Of a stretch of 64,000 nt of DNA, positions 1 through 8,297 are shown piece after piece. The position numbers and the translations under genes were made by a program. A model generated the notes under the pieces. It was not told the origin of the DNA. It was given only the letters and a program-made list of their open reading frames with translations, and did not search any database. Numbering within the stretch: position 1 is the first letter of the stretch; each line of letters opens with the position of its first letter. Source of the stretch: Sulfitobacter sp. CW3 (GTDB taxonomy: Bacteria > Pseudomonadota > Alphaproteobacteria > Rhodobacterales > Rhodobacteraceae). Where the stretch lies: assembly GCF_019392245.1 (NCBI RefSeq), contig NZ_JAHXRL010000005.1, positions 1-64,000 on the forward strand, given 5' to 3'.

Positions 1-77
1 GGCTTCTCTTCATCGTCTGTCTCCTTTTGAGAGAACAGGCTAACTCAAAAAACCGGACTTTTCAGGGGAGCACGTCA
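1..77 (-). mobile_element. End of an IS3-family insertion sequence, cut by the window edge
   Basis: Read on the minus strand, this stretch starts with a TGACGTGCTCCCC-type terminus at about position 77. It runs through a short leader with a purine-rich ribosome site (AAAGGAGACAGACG) and reaches an ATG at 13-11 followed by AAG AGA AGC, the usual Met-Lys-Arg-Ser beginning of IS3-family OrfA proteins. The rest of the transposase lies outside the window, so the other inverted repeat and any target duplication cannot be seen. The assignment rests on the leader and start pattern only. Confidence 0.55.
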
Positions 78-384
78 CCTGTCATCGGGCAATATGTCAA
101 AACTACTGAGACCGCTGCCTACGGGCCCATATCGACCAGCTCGAGGCGGAGGTGATCAAGCTGCGTACCTATAGAAATACCTAGGATTGCTAGTGGCGGT
201 ATAATAATTATCCAATTATCCACCAAACGAAGCCGGGCCCAAACGCGCTGACCGCATGTGACATCCTGTAAAGGACCGCAATGCGGACAAAACCGACATT
301 GACGGACAATCGCGGAATGTCTGCTTCACCTAAATATTGCGCTCGAATGGATTGCGCAAGTAAGCCCAATGCTCAAACTTTAAA
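78..384. other. Stretch without a convincing gene beside the IS end
   Basis: No gene is supported here. A short open stretch around 123-184 would read RAHIDQLEAEVIKLRTY before a stop. It looks like the coiled-coil start of a transposase or other protein and may be a relic left by insertions. Around 253-320 are words such as GACCGCAATGCGGAC and GCGGAATGTCTGC that recur in degenerate form in other gaps of the first 14 kb. Confidence 0.4.
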
Positions 385-1443
385 TCAGACTGACGCCAGG
401 TTTTCCACTTTGCGGGCATCTTCGGCTGTTCCGGTATTGATGGTTGTCGCGGGTTCCAACAGAACCACTTCACAGGGTTCCGTCAGAGCGACAGGGCAGT
501 GCTCCACCCCGTGCGGGACAACGATAAATTCCCCTTCTTCGACAACTTCTTCACGATCACGAAAGCGCATCAGCAGACGCCCCCGATGGACGAGGAACAA
601 TTCGTCTTCGCGTTCGTGGAAGTGCCATGCAAAATTACCCTCGAACTTGGCGAGCTTGATCTGCATGTCGTTCACCTGACCCGCGATACGCGGTGACCAC
701 GTTTCCGAGAAACTTGCAAAGGCGGTGTCGAGACCCTTTTTCCCGAAAGGGGACAGGTGGCCATTGAGATTGGCGACATCGCGAACAATGGCAGCGAGTT
801 GAGCTTCTAACGCGGTTCCGTCTGCAGGATACTCACCGTCCAACGCGGCGGTTCCGATGGTAAACCCTGTTGCTCCGGCTTGCCGTACCAATGCGATACG
901 ATCCTCATCCGCAATGGACCCCGCGACGATCACAGGCTTGCCAGCCGCTTTGCAGACAGCCGCGATCAAGCCGGGAATATCCGGCAGCGGCGAGCGATAA
1001 GCGAGTAGGTCAAGGCCATGCACGCCGTCCCGTGACGCGAGATCGCGTGCGCTGGCGGCTATTTCCTCAACCGACCCTTCTAGAACGCTCGGATGCCCAA
1101 CGATGCGGCCCGGGAATGGGTAGTATTCGATGCCTGTGCCTTTCAACACGGGCAGAACGTCATCAACGCGCGTCCCGCCAAGCAAAATATTGACCCCAAT
1201 ATCAACAGCGGCTTTGGCAGATACGACTTCGCTGTCTCGATCAAGCGACACCACTTCCAGATACGACGTGGCCCCGCTGGCTTGTATCGTCGCAGCTAGG
1301 GCTTTCAGATCATCGACAGGTAAGCCGATATCTTTGAACCCGATATGACGCACACCGAGGGACAGTGCGGTTTCAAGATGTTTGGCGGCATCGTCCACAG
1401 TGCGATCGTTGCGGGTGAGCATGAATATAAAGCGTAGACCCAT
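385..1443 (-). CDS. TIM-barrel enzyme fused to a C-terminal cupin domain
   Basis: A protein of 352 residues with two parts. Residues 1 to about 225 look like a (beta/alpha)8 barrel of the ribulose-phosphate-binding type: near the end, VIVAGSIADEDR (171-182) and GATGFTIGTAAL (190-201) resemble the two phosphate-gripping loops of HisA-like and epimerase-like barrels. Residues 235-345 form a small cupin with H274, H276, E281 and H315 as likely metal ligands (WHFHERED, PHGVEHCP). It is the last gene of an operon with a PdxA2-type dehydrogenase and a DUF1537 kinase, its start coinciding with the pdxA stop region. The barrel may act on a phosphorylated C4 or C3 intermediate and the cupin may be an isomerase or sensor domain; both are inference. 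The fusion is continuous in one frame, so it does not look like an annotation artefact. Confidence 0.75.
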   Translation of the reverse strand: MGLRFIFMLTRNDRTVDDAAKHLETALSLGVRHIGFKDIGLPVDDLKALAATIQASGATSYLEVVSLDRDSEVVSAKAAVDIGVNILLGGTRVDDVLPVLKGTGIEYYPFPGRIVGHPSVLEGSVEEIAASARDLASRDGVHGLDLLAYRSPLPDIPGLIAAVCKAAGKPVIVAGSIADEDRIALVRQAGATGFTIGTAALDGEYPADGTALEAQLAAIVRDVANLNGHLSPFGKKGLDTAFASFSETWSPRIAGQVNDMQIKLAKFEGNFAWHFHEREDELFLVHRGRLLMRFRDREEVVEEGEFIVVPHGVEHCPVALTEPCEVVLLEPATTINTGTAEDARKVENLASV

Positions 1444-2441
1444 CAGGCGGCTTCCTTCTTTTTGGTGCTCGTCGAGATAAGGCGGCGGGCATAGTCGATT
1501 GCGGTGGACAGGCTGGTGGCATCGGCGATGCCTTTGCCTGCGATATCAAAAGCAGTGCCGTGATCTGGCGATGTCCGCACGAAGGGCAGACCAAGCGTGA
1601 TGTTGACGCCTTTTTCGATGCCGAGATATTTTACGGGAATGAGGCCCTGATCGTGGTATTGTGCCACGACGACATCAAAGCGATCACGCCGCGCCTGCAT
1701 GAAGACAGTATCACCGGGCCAAGGGCCACTCGCATCGATACCTTCATCGCACGCAGCCTTGATCGCGGGCGCGATAATTTCTATTTCTTCGCGCCCGAAT
1801 AATCCGCCCTCCCCAGCATGCGGGTTCAGGCCCGCAACGGCTACACGTGGTTTTTTAATCCCAAGTGCGCGACACCCTTTATGGGCCAGTCTGATGGCGG
1901 ACATCTGTGCTGCATAATCCGCTCGCTCGATTGCATCGCGAAGCGAACAATGGATTGTCACAAGGACAGTACGGACATCTTCATTGGCAAGCATCATTGC
2001 GACGCGGTCAGCCCCAGCAAATTCAGCGAGCATTTCCGTATGGCCGGGGAACTTAAGACCGGCGGCAGAAAGCGCTTCCTTATGAATTGGCGCGGTTACC
2101 ATGCCAGCAGCGCGTCCGTCTTTAGCAAGTTTGATCCCTGCCACAATAGCGTCGAAAGCAGCGTGTCCACTGGCTGGGGAGACTTCGCCAACAGGAAAGG
2201 GGCCATCGCCACCTGTCTCTAAGACCTCAATGCAGCCTTTACGACCCGTCGCCTGTTCTATTTCTGTTAATTTCTCAATTTTCAAATCAAGACCAAGGGC
2301 CAAAACAGCATCACGCATCACGGCGGATGATCCGGCCACAACGCAAGTACCGGCGTTTCCTTCGTAAAGAGTCTTAACGACAATCTCCGGCCCGATACCG
2401 GAAGGGTCACCCATCGTGACAATAAGAGGGGGCTTAATCAT
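1443..2441 (-). CDS. pdxA2: PdxA2-type 4-phospho-threonate/erythronate dehydrogenase
   Basis: A 332-residue PdxA-family NAD-dependent oxidative decarboxylase. The N-terminal MGDPSGIGPE motif (10-19) and the three metal-binding histidines H164, H208 and H263 (VTIHCSL, NPHAGEGG, YHDQGLIP) are all present, so the enzyme should be active. PdxA itself makes pyridoxal phosphate from 4-hydroxythreonine 4-phosphate. PdxA2 paralogues next to DUF1537 kinases instead oxidise and decarboxylate 4-phospho-D-threonate or D-erythronate to dihydroxyacetone phosphate. The overlap with the kinase gene upstream (4 bases) argues for the catabolic PdxA2 role. The substrate stereochemistry cannot be read from the sequence. 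Confidence 0.85.
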   Translation of the reverse strand: MIKPPLIVTMGDPSGIGPEIVVKTLYEGNAGTCVVAGSSAVMRDAVLALGLDLKIEKLTEIEQATGRKGCIEVLETGGDGPFPVGEVSPASGHAAFDAIVAGIKLAKDGRAAGMVTAPIHKEALSAAGLKFPGHTEMLAEFAGADRVAMMLANEDVRTVLVTIHCSLRDAIERADYAAQMSAIRLAHKGCRALGIKKPRVAVAGLNPHAGEGGLFGREEIEIIAPAIKAACDEGIDASGPWPGDTVFMQARRDRFDVVVAQYHDQGLIPVKYLGIEKGVNITLGLPFVRTSPDHGTAFDIAGKGIADATSLSTAIDYARRLISTSTKKKEAA

Positions 2442-3484
2442 GCAGTAAATTCCTTGAATTTAGTGAGGTGCTTGGCGGCATTGGCGAGCGTATCCGCGGT
2501 TCCGAACCCGCCCGCCTTCATGCCAAGAATGAGTGGCCGACCACCGTGATCGGATAGTCCAATCGGGAAACCCGCCTCTACTTCACCAATGAGTGTGAAG
2601 CAGTGGATGCCAAGGCCATCCAGAATAGCTTCCATTGTGTCGCCGCCGGTTGCGATAACCGAGCCATAGTCCCCAGTTTCCAATGCGCTGATCGCGGCTT
2701 GTACCAGTTTATGCAGAGTGCCTGAGCTATCCTGCGTCCGAGCGTTAGGCGCTCGGAGAACCGTAATGCCCAAAACTTTTTCGACTAAATCGCACTGTTC
2801 ATGGCTTACGGCGTTTGCGCTTCCCACCACGACCAAGGTCTTGCGCGATGTTGTCGGAACCACAGGGGGGCGTTCAGTGGAAATGCGCGCCGCCAAGGCC
2901 TGCGCCATCCCTGGCGATCCAACCCAGAGAACGTCGTGCGGATCGGAAATTGCCGCAATCTGAGTATCCAGATCATCTTGTGTTTCTGCATCCAGAAGAA
3001 AGACAGAGCGTGCGTCAGAGGGTACAAGATCAGCCAGCACCGAGGTTGTCGCCGGGTGAACCGGATCACGTGCATAGCTACTTTGATCTACTGGCACGCC
3101 ATTGACCAACTGAATACCGTTACGCGTGGTTCGCCCCGCTTCAGGGAAAGCAGGCGCAAACACCAGTTTTTTCCGGCTGCTCGCTTTGAGGGCAGCGTCA
3201 ATTTCAGCCCGAACATGACCGCGAAGTGTGGAGTCCACAGTTTTGTACAGTATCTCAACGCTCTTCATCGAAGCCGTGAACCTTTGAGTCACTTCAACGG
3301 CTGCCTTTATGCCTAATGATCGGGAATGCGTGTCGATTGCAAAAACATCAGCGTTCGCTGTTGGAAGGCAGGCCCGTCCGACAAGCGCGGACAGCCCCCG
3401 ACCAACGAAAGGGCCAGCACCGTCAGCGGCGCTGGTCAGATCATCGGCCACGATGCCGACACGGGGAGGAGAACAAATAGTCAT
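2438..3484 (-). CDS. Four-carbon acid-sugar kinase (DUF1537 family)
   Basis: A 348-residue kinase that should phosphorylate a C4 sugar acid such as threonate or erythronate with ATP. The N-terminal substrate domain begins with VGIVADDLTSAADGAGPF, the signature of the family. The C-terminal nucleotide-binding domain has IATGGDTMEAILDGLGI and a glycine-rich end (LILGMKAGGFG). It is shorter than the roughly 420 residues common in the family. The only in-frame ATG near the start is at 3484 and is preferred over an upstream TTG at 3523, although no strong ribosome site precedes it. First gene of the operon, divergent from the LysR regulator. Confidence 0.85.
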   Translation of the reverse strand: MTICSPPRVGIVADDLTSAADGAGPFVGRGLSALVGRACLPTANADVFAIDTHSRSLGIKAAVEVTQRFTASMKSVEILYKTVDSTLRGHVRAEIDAALKASSRKKLVFAPAFPEAGRTTRNGIQLVNGVPVDQSSYARDPVHPATTSVLADLVPSDARSVFLLDAETQDDLDTQIAAISDPHDVLWVGSPGMAQALAARISTERPPVVPTTSRKTLVVVGSANAVSHEQCDLVEKVLGITVLRAPNARTQDSSGTLHKLVQAAISALETGDYGSVIATGGDTMEAILDGLGIHCFTLIGEVEAGFPIGLSDHGGRPLILGMKAGGFGTADTLANAAKHLTKFKEFTA

Positions 3485-3521
3485 ATCGGTGATTATGACG
3501 ATTAAAAAGATTCGGAATAGC

Positions 3522-3561
3522 AATGGTTTTGCACCATTATTGGTGATAATAGGTCACCAAT
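3522..3561. promoter_or_regulatory. Two inverted repeats between the kinase and lysR genes, likely LysR operator
   Basis: The 75-base gap between the divergent genes holds AATGGT-N5-ACCATT (3522-3538) directly followed by a perfect ATTGGTGA-N7-TCACCAAT (3539-3561). The second repeat overlaps the lysR start codon at 3560. Dyads like these between a LysR gene and a divergent target operon are the usual binding sites of the regulator, so autoregulation and control of the kinase operon are inferred. Confidence 0.65.
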
Positions 3562-4435
3562 GAAGCGATCTGATATTCCTTACCTTGACGACTTACGTGC
3601 GTTCGAGACAACAGCGCGATGCGGCACTGTTCGCGGCGCAGCCGATGAGCTGTCGCTGACCCATGCGGCAATCAGTCGTCGCATCAACCGGCTCGCAGAC
3701 ATGATCGGAGCGCCGTTATTCGAGCGAAGCGGGCGAGGGTTACGTTTGACGACAGCCGGGGACCGGCTCGCAGAGGTTTGCCGCCGGAGCTTCGATGATT
3801 TGTCCCGTACAATCGTCTCAATACGCGAGACACAGGCAACAGATACGGGGGCCATACTGTTGTCCTGCGAACGCTCTGTTGCAATGCGTTGGCTGATACC
3901 TCGTCTGAGCGAGTTTCAGGATGCACATCCGAAGATTGCCGTCCATCTTTCGGTAGGTGGTGGACCGGTAGATTCAAAACAGGACCGGGCAACATTGGCT
4001 TTGCGGCGTCTGGATTTTGCTATCGATGATGGATGGTCAGTCGTTCCGCTTTTTGAAGAAACCATCGGGCCGGTAATGTCGCCCGATATGCGTTCAAACT
4101 TTGAACAAAGCGACTACATCGCTCTCGGGTCGAACACACGGCCAAACGCTTGGGATGATTGGCTTCGCCAACATCCTGACGCACCCCGTCCCCGTGACCG
4201 ACGTATGTTCGACCATCATTTTTTAATGGTAGAAGCTGCATCCAGTGGACTCGGAGTTGGTCTTGTCCCGCACATTGTCGCGCTGGACGACATCAATCGT
4301 GGACGCTTGGTCGCCCCATTCAGTTTCGACCCAGATGGATCAAGGTATGGCGTTTTGCACCCGTCACAGATTCCCTTAAGGGAAAGTGCGGCACTCCTTT
4401 TGAATTGGTTGCGAGACATGTCAGGCGAAATTTGA
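3560..4435 (+). CDS. LysR-family transcriptional regulator
   Basis: A 291-residue LysR-type regulator with a winged helix-turn-helix at about 10-66 (LRAFETTARCGTVRGAADELSLTHAAISRRINRL) and a periplasmic-binding-like effector domain from about residue 90. The sequence style (MLEYLDDLRAFETTAR-like opening, paired LF.R.GRGL.LT) is that of the GcvA/AmpR-like branch. It is transcribed away from the kinase-pdxA2-fusion operon, and the dyads in the gap point to control of that operon by a sugar acid or its product. Confidence 0.85.
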   Translation: MKRSDIPYLDDLRAFETTARCGTVRGAADELSLTHAAISRRINRLADMIGAPLFERSGRGLRLTTAGDRLAEVCRRSFDDLSRTIVSIRETQATDTGAILLSCERSVAMRWLIPRLSEFQDAHPKIAVHLSVGGGPVDSKQDRATLALRRLDFAIDDGWSVVPLFEETIGPVMSPDMRSNFEQSDYIALGSNTRPNAWDDWLRQHPDAPRPRDRRMFDHHFLMVEAASSGLGVGLVPHIVALDDINRGRLVAPFSFDPDGSRYGVLHPSQIPLRESAALLLNWLRDMSGEI

Positions 4436-4783
4436 GAGCAATCTTCCAGAGCGAAAATCCTTGAAGCAGCCATTCATGCACGTTGCAGCATCCGGTATTT
4501 TGGGCTCCTTGCTGCCGTTCGCTGCGGTTGCACACAAAATCACCGCCAAGTCGGAAGGCGAGAGGCGGCAATGCGGGACTTTGCCGTCGTTCGTTTTTCG
4601 CGCTTCGCTGACGCAGCATTTGTTAGCGGTCGCGGCACATGTGCTCTCGCAACGGGGCGAGGTTCGTCAATCCGGTCATTCATTGGCTCTGTTCTGGCTG
4701 GAATCGAGGCCGCTGTAAAAACCCGCTTTTCCAACTCTAGGACATCAGCAATAGGAAATATATTGACTCATAGCTTTTTAACT
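4436..4783. other. Non-coding gap with degenerate repeat words
   Basis: No gene is supported. The segment around 4511-4590 (GCTGCCGTTCGCTGCGG, then GAGGCGGCAATGCGGGAC) matches in style the repeat-like gaps at 9220, 10800 and 11690. A TTGACT box at 4763 could be the -35 element for the arsR gene that follows. Confidence 0.35.
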
Positions 4784-5104
4784 ATGTATTTGGCGAATAT
4801 GACTGATCGCCTTGAACAATCCAAAGCCCTTGCCAGCGCAGCGCGCTTGTCCATTCTTGAATGGCTTACCAAACCCGATACGCATTTCTCGCATCAGGTT
4901 ACGGGTACGCCCTCCGAAATTGGGGTGTGCGTGACGCTGATCACGGAAAAGCTGGACATGGCGCAGCCCACCGTCAGCCGCCATCTGGAGCTGTTGCGCC
5001 GCGCAGGTTTTCTGTCTGTCAACAAGATCGGCCGGTGGTCGTTCTTCCAGCGGGACGAGGCTGCGATCTCCGAGTTCAAGAGGTGGATAAATGACCATCT
5101 TTGA
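4784..5104 (+). CDS. ArsR-family winged-helix regulator
   Basis: A protein of about 106 residues with a winged helix-turn-helix of the ArsR type: LASAARLSILEWL, then LDMAQPTVSRHLELLRRAGFL as recognition helix, then a wing. Two ATG codons are possible, at 4784 and 4799. The long open frame upstream does not look coding. It lacks the usual CxC metal site of ArsR/SmtB sensors, so it probably responds to an organic ligand. It overlaps the hydrolase gene by 14 bases and heads the operon running to 9019, which it probably controls. Confidence 0.8.
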   Translation: MYLANMTDRLEQSKALASAARLSILEWLTKPDTHFSHQVTGTPSEIGVCVTLITEKLDMAQPTVSRHLELLRRAGFLSVNKIGRWSFFQRDEAAISEFKRWINDHL

Positions 5105-6005
5105 ACAAGCTGATGAAAAGCTTCTTGCTGGCTTCAAACGTCAAATGATCGACGTCGACGGCCAACCTCTGATGACGCTCACTTCGGGTTCGGGGCCCGC
5201 ACTCCTTATGCTGCACGGTGATCCGCAAACGCATCTATGCTGGCACCAGATCGCACCCTCTCTCACAGATCGCTTTTCCGTCGTTCTCACGGATATTCGT
5301 GGGCGGGGCGAGACCCATAAACCGGCGCATAACTCCCAGCAGAATGCCTACACCAAACGGGCAATGGCCGACGAACAACTCGCCGTCATGCGCGCTTTGG
5401 GTCACGAGACTTTCTCGCTTGTCGCACATGATCGCGGTGCCCGCATCGCGCGACGATTGACTTTGGATCATCCCGAAATAGTCACGCGCCTTATCGTCAT
5501 GGACATTATCCCGGCGCTCGATTTCTATGAGGCATCAAATGCCGAGATCGCGCAGGACTACTTCTACTTTTCTTTCCTGACCCAAGATCACCCTGTCCCG
5601 GAACGACTGATCGCTGGCGATGCAGAGTGCTTCCTGCGCCTGATCCTTGAAGGTCTGTCAGACCGTCCTGTGCGATATGAACCATTGGCGATGGAGGCTT
5701 ACGTGACCGCCAATACCACGCCAGAGGCAATCACTGCCATGTGTGACTGCTTTCGAGCTGGTTTTCATATTGACCAGCACCATGACGCCGAAGACCGGAA
5801 ATCTGCGCGTCAGATTACATGTCCGACGCTGGTGATGTGGGGAGAGAAAGGCGTCGTTGGCAAGCATTTCGATGTGGAGGGCATCTGGCGCAATTGGTGC
5901 GCAAACCCAACCTTCGCGCCGATGCCCAGCGGTCATTTTATCCCCGAGGAAGCACCGGAGGCTGCGCTTGATGCGATTGAACAGTTCTTCGCAAAGACAA
6001 TTTAG
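5091..6005 (+). CDS. Alpha/beta hydrolase related to haloacetate dehalogenases
   Basis: A 304-residue alpha/beta hydrolase closest in pattern to fluoroacetate dehalogenases. The nucleophile elbow is VAHDRGARIARR with Asp114 as nucleophile and Arg115 and Arg118 as carboxylate-binding residues. The catalytic histidine lies in SGHFIPEEAP near the C-terminus, and MDIIP (137-141) carries the acid. However, the His-Trp pair that holds the halide in true fluoroacetate dehalogenases (YWHWYFL region) reads YFYFSFL here, Tyr159 and Phe160. It may therefore hydrolyse another alpha-substituted acid or an ester. Second gene of the ArsR-led operon. Confidence 0.75.
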   Translation: MTIFEQADEKLLAGFKRQMIDVDGQPLMTLTSGSGPALLMLHGDPQTHLCWHQIAPSLTDRFSVVLTDIRGRGETHKPAHNSQQNAYTKRAMADEQLAVMRALGHETFSLVAHDRGARIARRLTLDHPEIVTRLIVMDIIPALDFYEASNAEIAQDYFYFSFLTQDHPVPERLIAGDAECFLRLILEGLSDRPVRYEPLAMEAYVTANTTPEAITAMCDCFRAGFHIDQHHDAEDRKSARQITCPTLVMWGEKGVVGKHFDVEGIWRNWCANPTFAPMPSGHFIPEEAPEAALDAIEQFFAKTI

Positions 6006-6016
6006 GACAAACCCAC

Positions 6017-6904
6017 ATGCCAAAAACCTTCATCACCTGCGCGGTGACGGGAGCCGGTGACGGCTTCAGGCGCAACCCGAATGTTCCCATTACCCCCGAA
6101 GATATCGCAAGTTCCGCTCTTTCATCGGCGAAGGCGGGCGCGGCAATCGTTCACCTACATGTTCGCGATCCTGAAACAGGCGAAGGGTCACGTGATGATG
6201 ACCTTTACGCTCAAGCCGTTGAAATGATCCGCGACAAGGACCGAGAGGTTATCATTAACCTGACGGCAGGTATGGGCGGTGATGCTGTGTTTAGTGCTGA
6301 ACAGCCTGTCCCATTGCTGGAGGGAACAGACCTTGTTGGACCGTCCGCCCGACTGACCCACGTGGAAAAGCTGCGCCCCGAAATCTGCACGTTGGACTGT
6401 GGGTCATACAACGTCGGTGATGGAAATCTCGTCTACATCAGCACCTCTGAATATATTGAAACAGGAGCACAAAAGATACGTGCGATGGGTGTCCGTCCGG
6501 AATTGGAAGTTTTTGATCTGGGACATCTGCGCTACGCGCTCAAACTTCTGTCTGCTGGCACATTCGACGCGCCAGCCATGATTCAATTCTGTCTTGGCGT
6601 TCCCTACGGCGCTCCGGCCGATACCAGCGCCATGAAGGCGATGGCGGACATGGTGCGCGATCACGATGTCAACTGGTCCGCTTTCGGGGTTGGACGTGAT
6701 CAGATGCGCATGGTTGCGCAAGCCATCTTACTTGGAGGTAACGTCCGGGTGGGCCTTGAAGACAACCTCTATCTGAGGCGCGGCGTGCCTGCGCGAAATG
6801 AAGAGCTGGTTGCGCAAGCTAAAACCGTCATTGAAACACTTGGCAACGAAGTGATGTCTGCGGGTGAAGCGCGGGATTTTCTTGGTTTGGCGGCGACGGA
6901 ATGA
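6017..6904 (+). CDS. Beta-keto acid cleavage enzyme (BKACE, DUF849)
   Basis: A 295-residue zinc-dependent TIM-barrel of the BKACE family. These enzymes condense a 3-keto acid with acetyl-CoA and release acetoacetate plus the CoA thioester of the shortened substrate. AAIVHLHVRDPETGEGSRD near residues 38-56 supplies the two metal histidines, INLTAGMGGD the substrate loop, and the C-terminal VGLEDNLYLRRG segment is diagnostic. It lies between a hydrolase and an SDR that overlaps its end by 4 bases, so the keto acid may be made by that dehydrogenase. The keto acid cannot be named from sequence. Confidence 0.85.
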   Translation: MPKTFITCAVTGAGDGFRRNPNVPITPEDIASSALSSAKAGAAIVHLHVRDPETGEGSRDDDLYAQAVEMIRDKDREVIINLTAGMGGDAVFSAEQPVPLLEGTDLVGPSARLTHVEKLRPEICTLDCGSYNVGDGNLVYISTSEYIETGAQKIRAMGVRPELEVFDLGHLRYALKLLSAGTFDAPAMIQFCLGVPYGAPADTSAMKAMADMVRDHDVNWSAFGVGRDQMRMVAQAILLGGNVRVGLEDNLYLRRGVPARNEELVAQAKTVIETLGNEVMSAGEARDFLGLAATE

Positions 6905-7656
6905 CCCCGAAACTGATCATCACAGCCGGGGCAAGTGGTATAGGTCTGGCAATAGCCCGACACTTTACGAAACATGGCGCGTTGGTTGCGATCTGCGATA
7001 TTGATGAAGGTGCCCTTGAGACGGTCGCAGACGAATTCTGCTTCACTGCCGCTTGCGATGTGACGGATGCCGTAGCCGTTTCGAAAATTGTCGACCAAGC
7101 AGTGGACCGGATGGGCGGTTTGACCACAGTCATTGCGAACGCAGGTACAGCAGGCCCGACTGCATTGTTGGAAGACATCGCGCCTCAGGAATGGGCACAG
7201 ACTATCGCTGTGAACCTCACTGGCCAGTTTACGCTTTGCCGGGCTGCAATCCCTCATCTGAAGCCACAGAAACAGGGCGCTGTGATATTGATGTCTTCCG
7301 CCGCCGGGCGATTGGGCCTTCCAATGCGCAGCCCGTATGCGGCGGCGAAATGGGGCGTCATCGGGCTCAAGGAAACCCTTACCATGGAACTGGGACCGCA
7401 CGGTATCACGGTGAACGCAATCCTGCCTGGTTCGGTGACGGGTCCACGCATGGACGCTGTGCTAGCAGCCAAGGCAGAAGCATTAGGTGTTTCCGTTGAG
7501 GCTGCACAAGCCGCTGAGGTTCAGAATACATCCCTTGGACGCATGATCGACCCTGATGAGATTGCAGAACTAGCGTGGTTCCTGGCTTCGCCCGGCGCGC
7601 GCTCGATGTCGGGTCAGTCACTCGGTCTTTGCGGAAACTTTGAAACACTCAGATAG
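6901..7656 (+). CDS. Short-chain dehydrogenase/reductase
   Basis: A 251-residue classical SDR. The cofactor motif TAGASGIG (8-15), an acidic residue after beta-2 (ICDIDEG, suggesting NAD), the NAG motif at 80-82, and the catalytic Ser132/Ser133, Tyr146 and Lys150 (YAAAK) are all present. Start overlaps the BKACE stop (ATGA). In this operon the simplest role is oxidation of a 3-hydroxy acid to the 3-keto acid cleaved by the BKACE, which is inference. Confidence 0.85.
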   Translation: MTPKLIITAGASGIGLAIARHFTKHGALVAICDIDEGALETVADEFCFTAACDVTDAVAVSKIVDQAVDRMGGLTTVIANAGTAGPTALLEDIAPQEWAQTIAVNLTGQFTLCRAAIPHLKPQKQGAVILMSSAAGRLGLPMRSPYAAAKWGVIGLKETLTMELGPHGITVNAILPGSVTGPRMDAVLAAKAEALGVSVEAAQAAEVQNTSLGRMIDPDEIAELAWFLASPGARSMSGQSLGLCGNFETLR

Positions 7657-7664
7657 GACAGAAC

Positions 7665-8297
7665 ATGGCGCAGGAGCCTTCGCTAAAACTTGATCATATC
7701 ACAGTGGTTGCGCGCACTCTCGATGAGGGAAGCGCGTACATTAAGAACGCTTTAGGCATCGACATGCCTTCAGGTGGAGCGCATCCCCGGATGGGAACCC
7801 ACAACAAGCTCTTGTCGCTTGGCAGTGATGTGTTCCTGGAGCTGATCGCCATTGATCCTGATGCCGAGGAATCGGGACGGCCCCGCTGGTTCAATCTGGA
7901 TCGGTTTGACGGCGCACCACGTCTGGGCACGTGGGTGCTGGGCACTGACGACATCGAGAGCGCATTAGCTTCTGCCCATCAAGACAGTGGTGTGGCAACC
8001 CAAATCACACGCGGGGACCTTGAATGGTTGATCTCGGTTCCTGACAACGGTGCGATGCCGATGGGGGGAGGCTTTCCAACGCTAATCGAATGGCCGACGG
8101 GACCCCATCCAGCTTCGCGTATGACGGACTTAAACTGCCGTCTAAAGAGACTGACCATCGAACATCCGGAAGTAGAGGAGATCGAGCGCCTGATCGGTCA
8201 TCGTATCGACACCGGTCTGATCAAAATCACCAAAGGCACTGATCTGAAAATCAAAGCCTCCATTCAGACGCCCTCCGGCGAAAGAGAACTTACATGA
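7665..8297 (+). CDS. VOC-superfamily (glyoxalase-like) protein
   Basis: A 210-residue protein of the glyoxalase-like family (PF13468 type): LKLDHITVVARTLDEGSAYIKNALGI opens the first beta-alpha-beta-beta-beta module and FLELIAIDP closes it. The middle part WLISVPDNGAMPMGGGFPTLIEW is typical for the family. Such proteins are usually uncharacterised; some isomerise or hydrolyse small acids. It sits 8 bases after the SDR and overlaps the racemase start by 4 bases. Confidence 0.75.
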   Translation: MAQEPSLKLDHITVVARTLDEGSAYIKNALGIDMPSGGAHPRMGTHNKLLSLGSDVFLELIAIDPDAEESGRPRWFNLDRFDGAPRLGTWVLGTDDIESALASAHQDSGVATQITRGDLEWLISVPDNGAMPMGGGFPTLIEWPTGPHPASRMTDLNCRLKRLTIEHPEVEEIERLIGHRIDTGLIKITKGTDLKIKASIQTPSGERELT

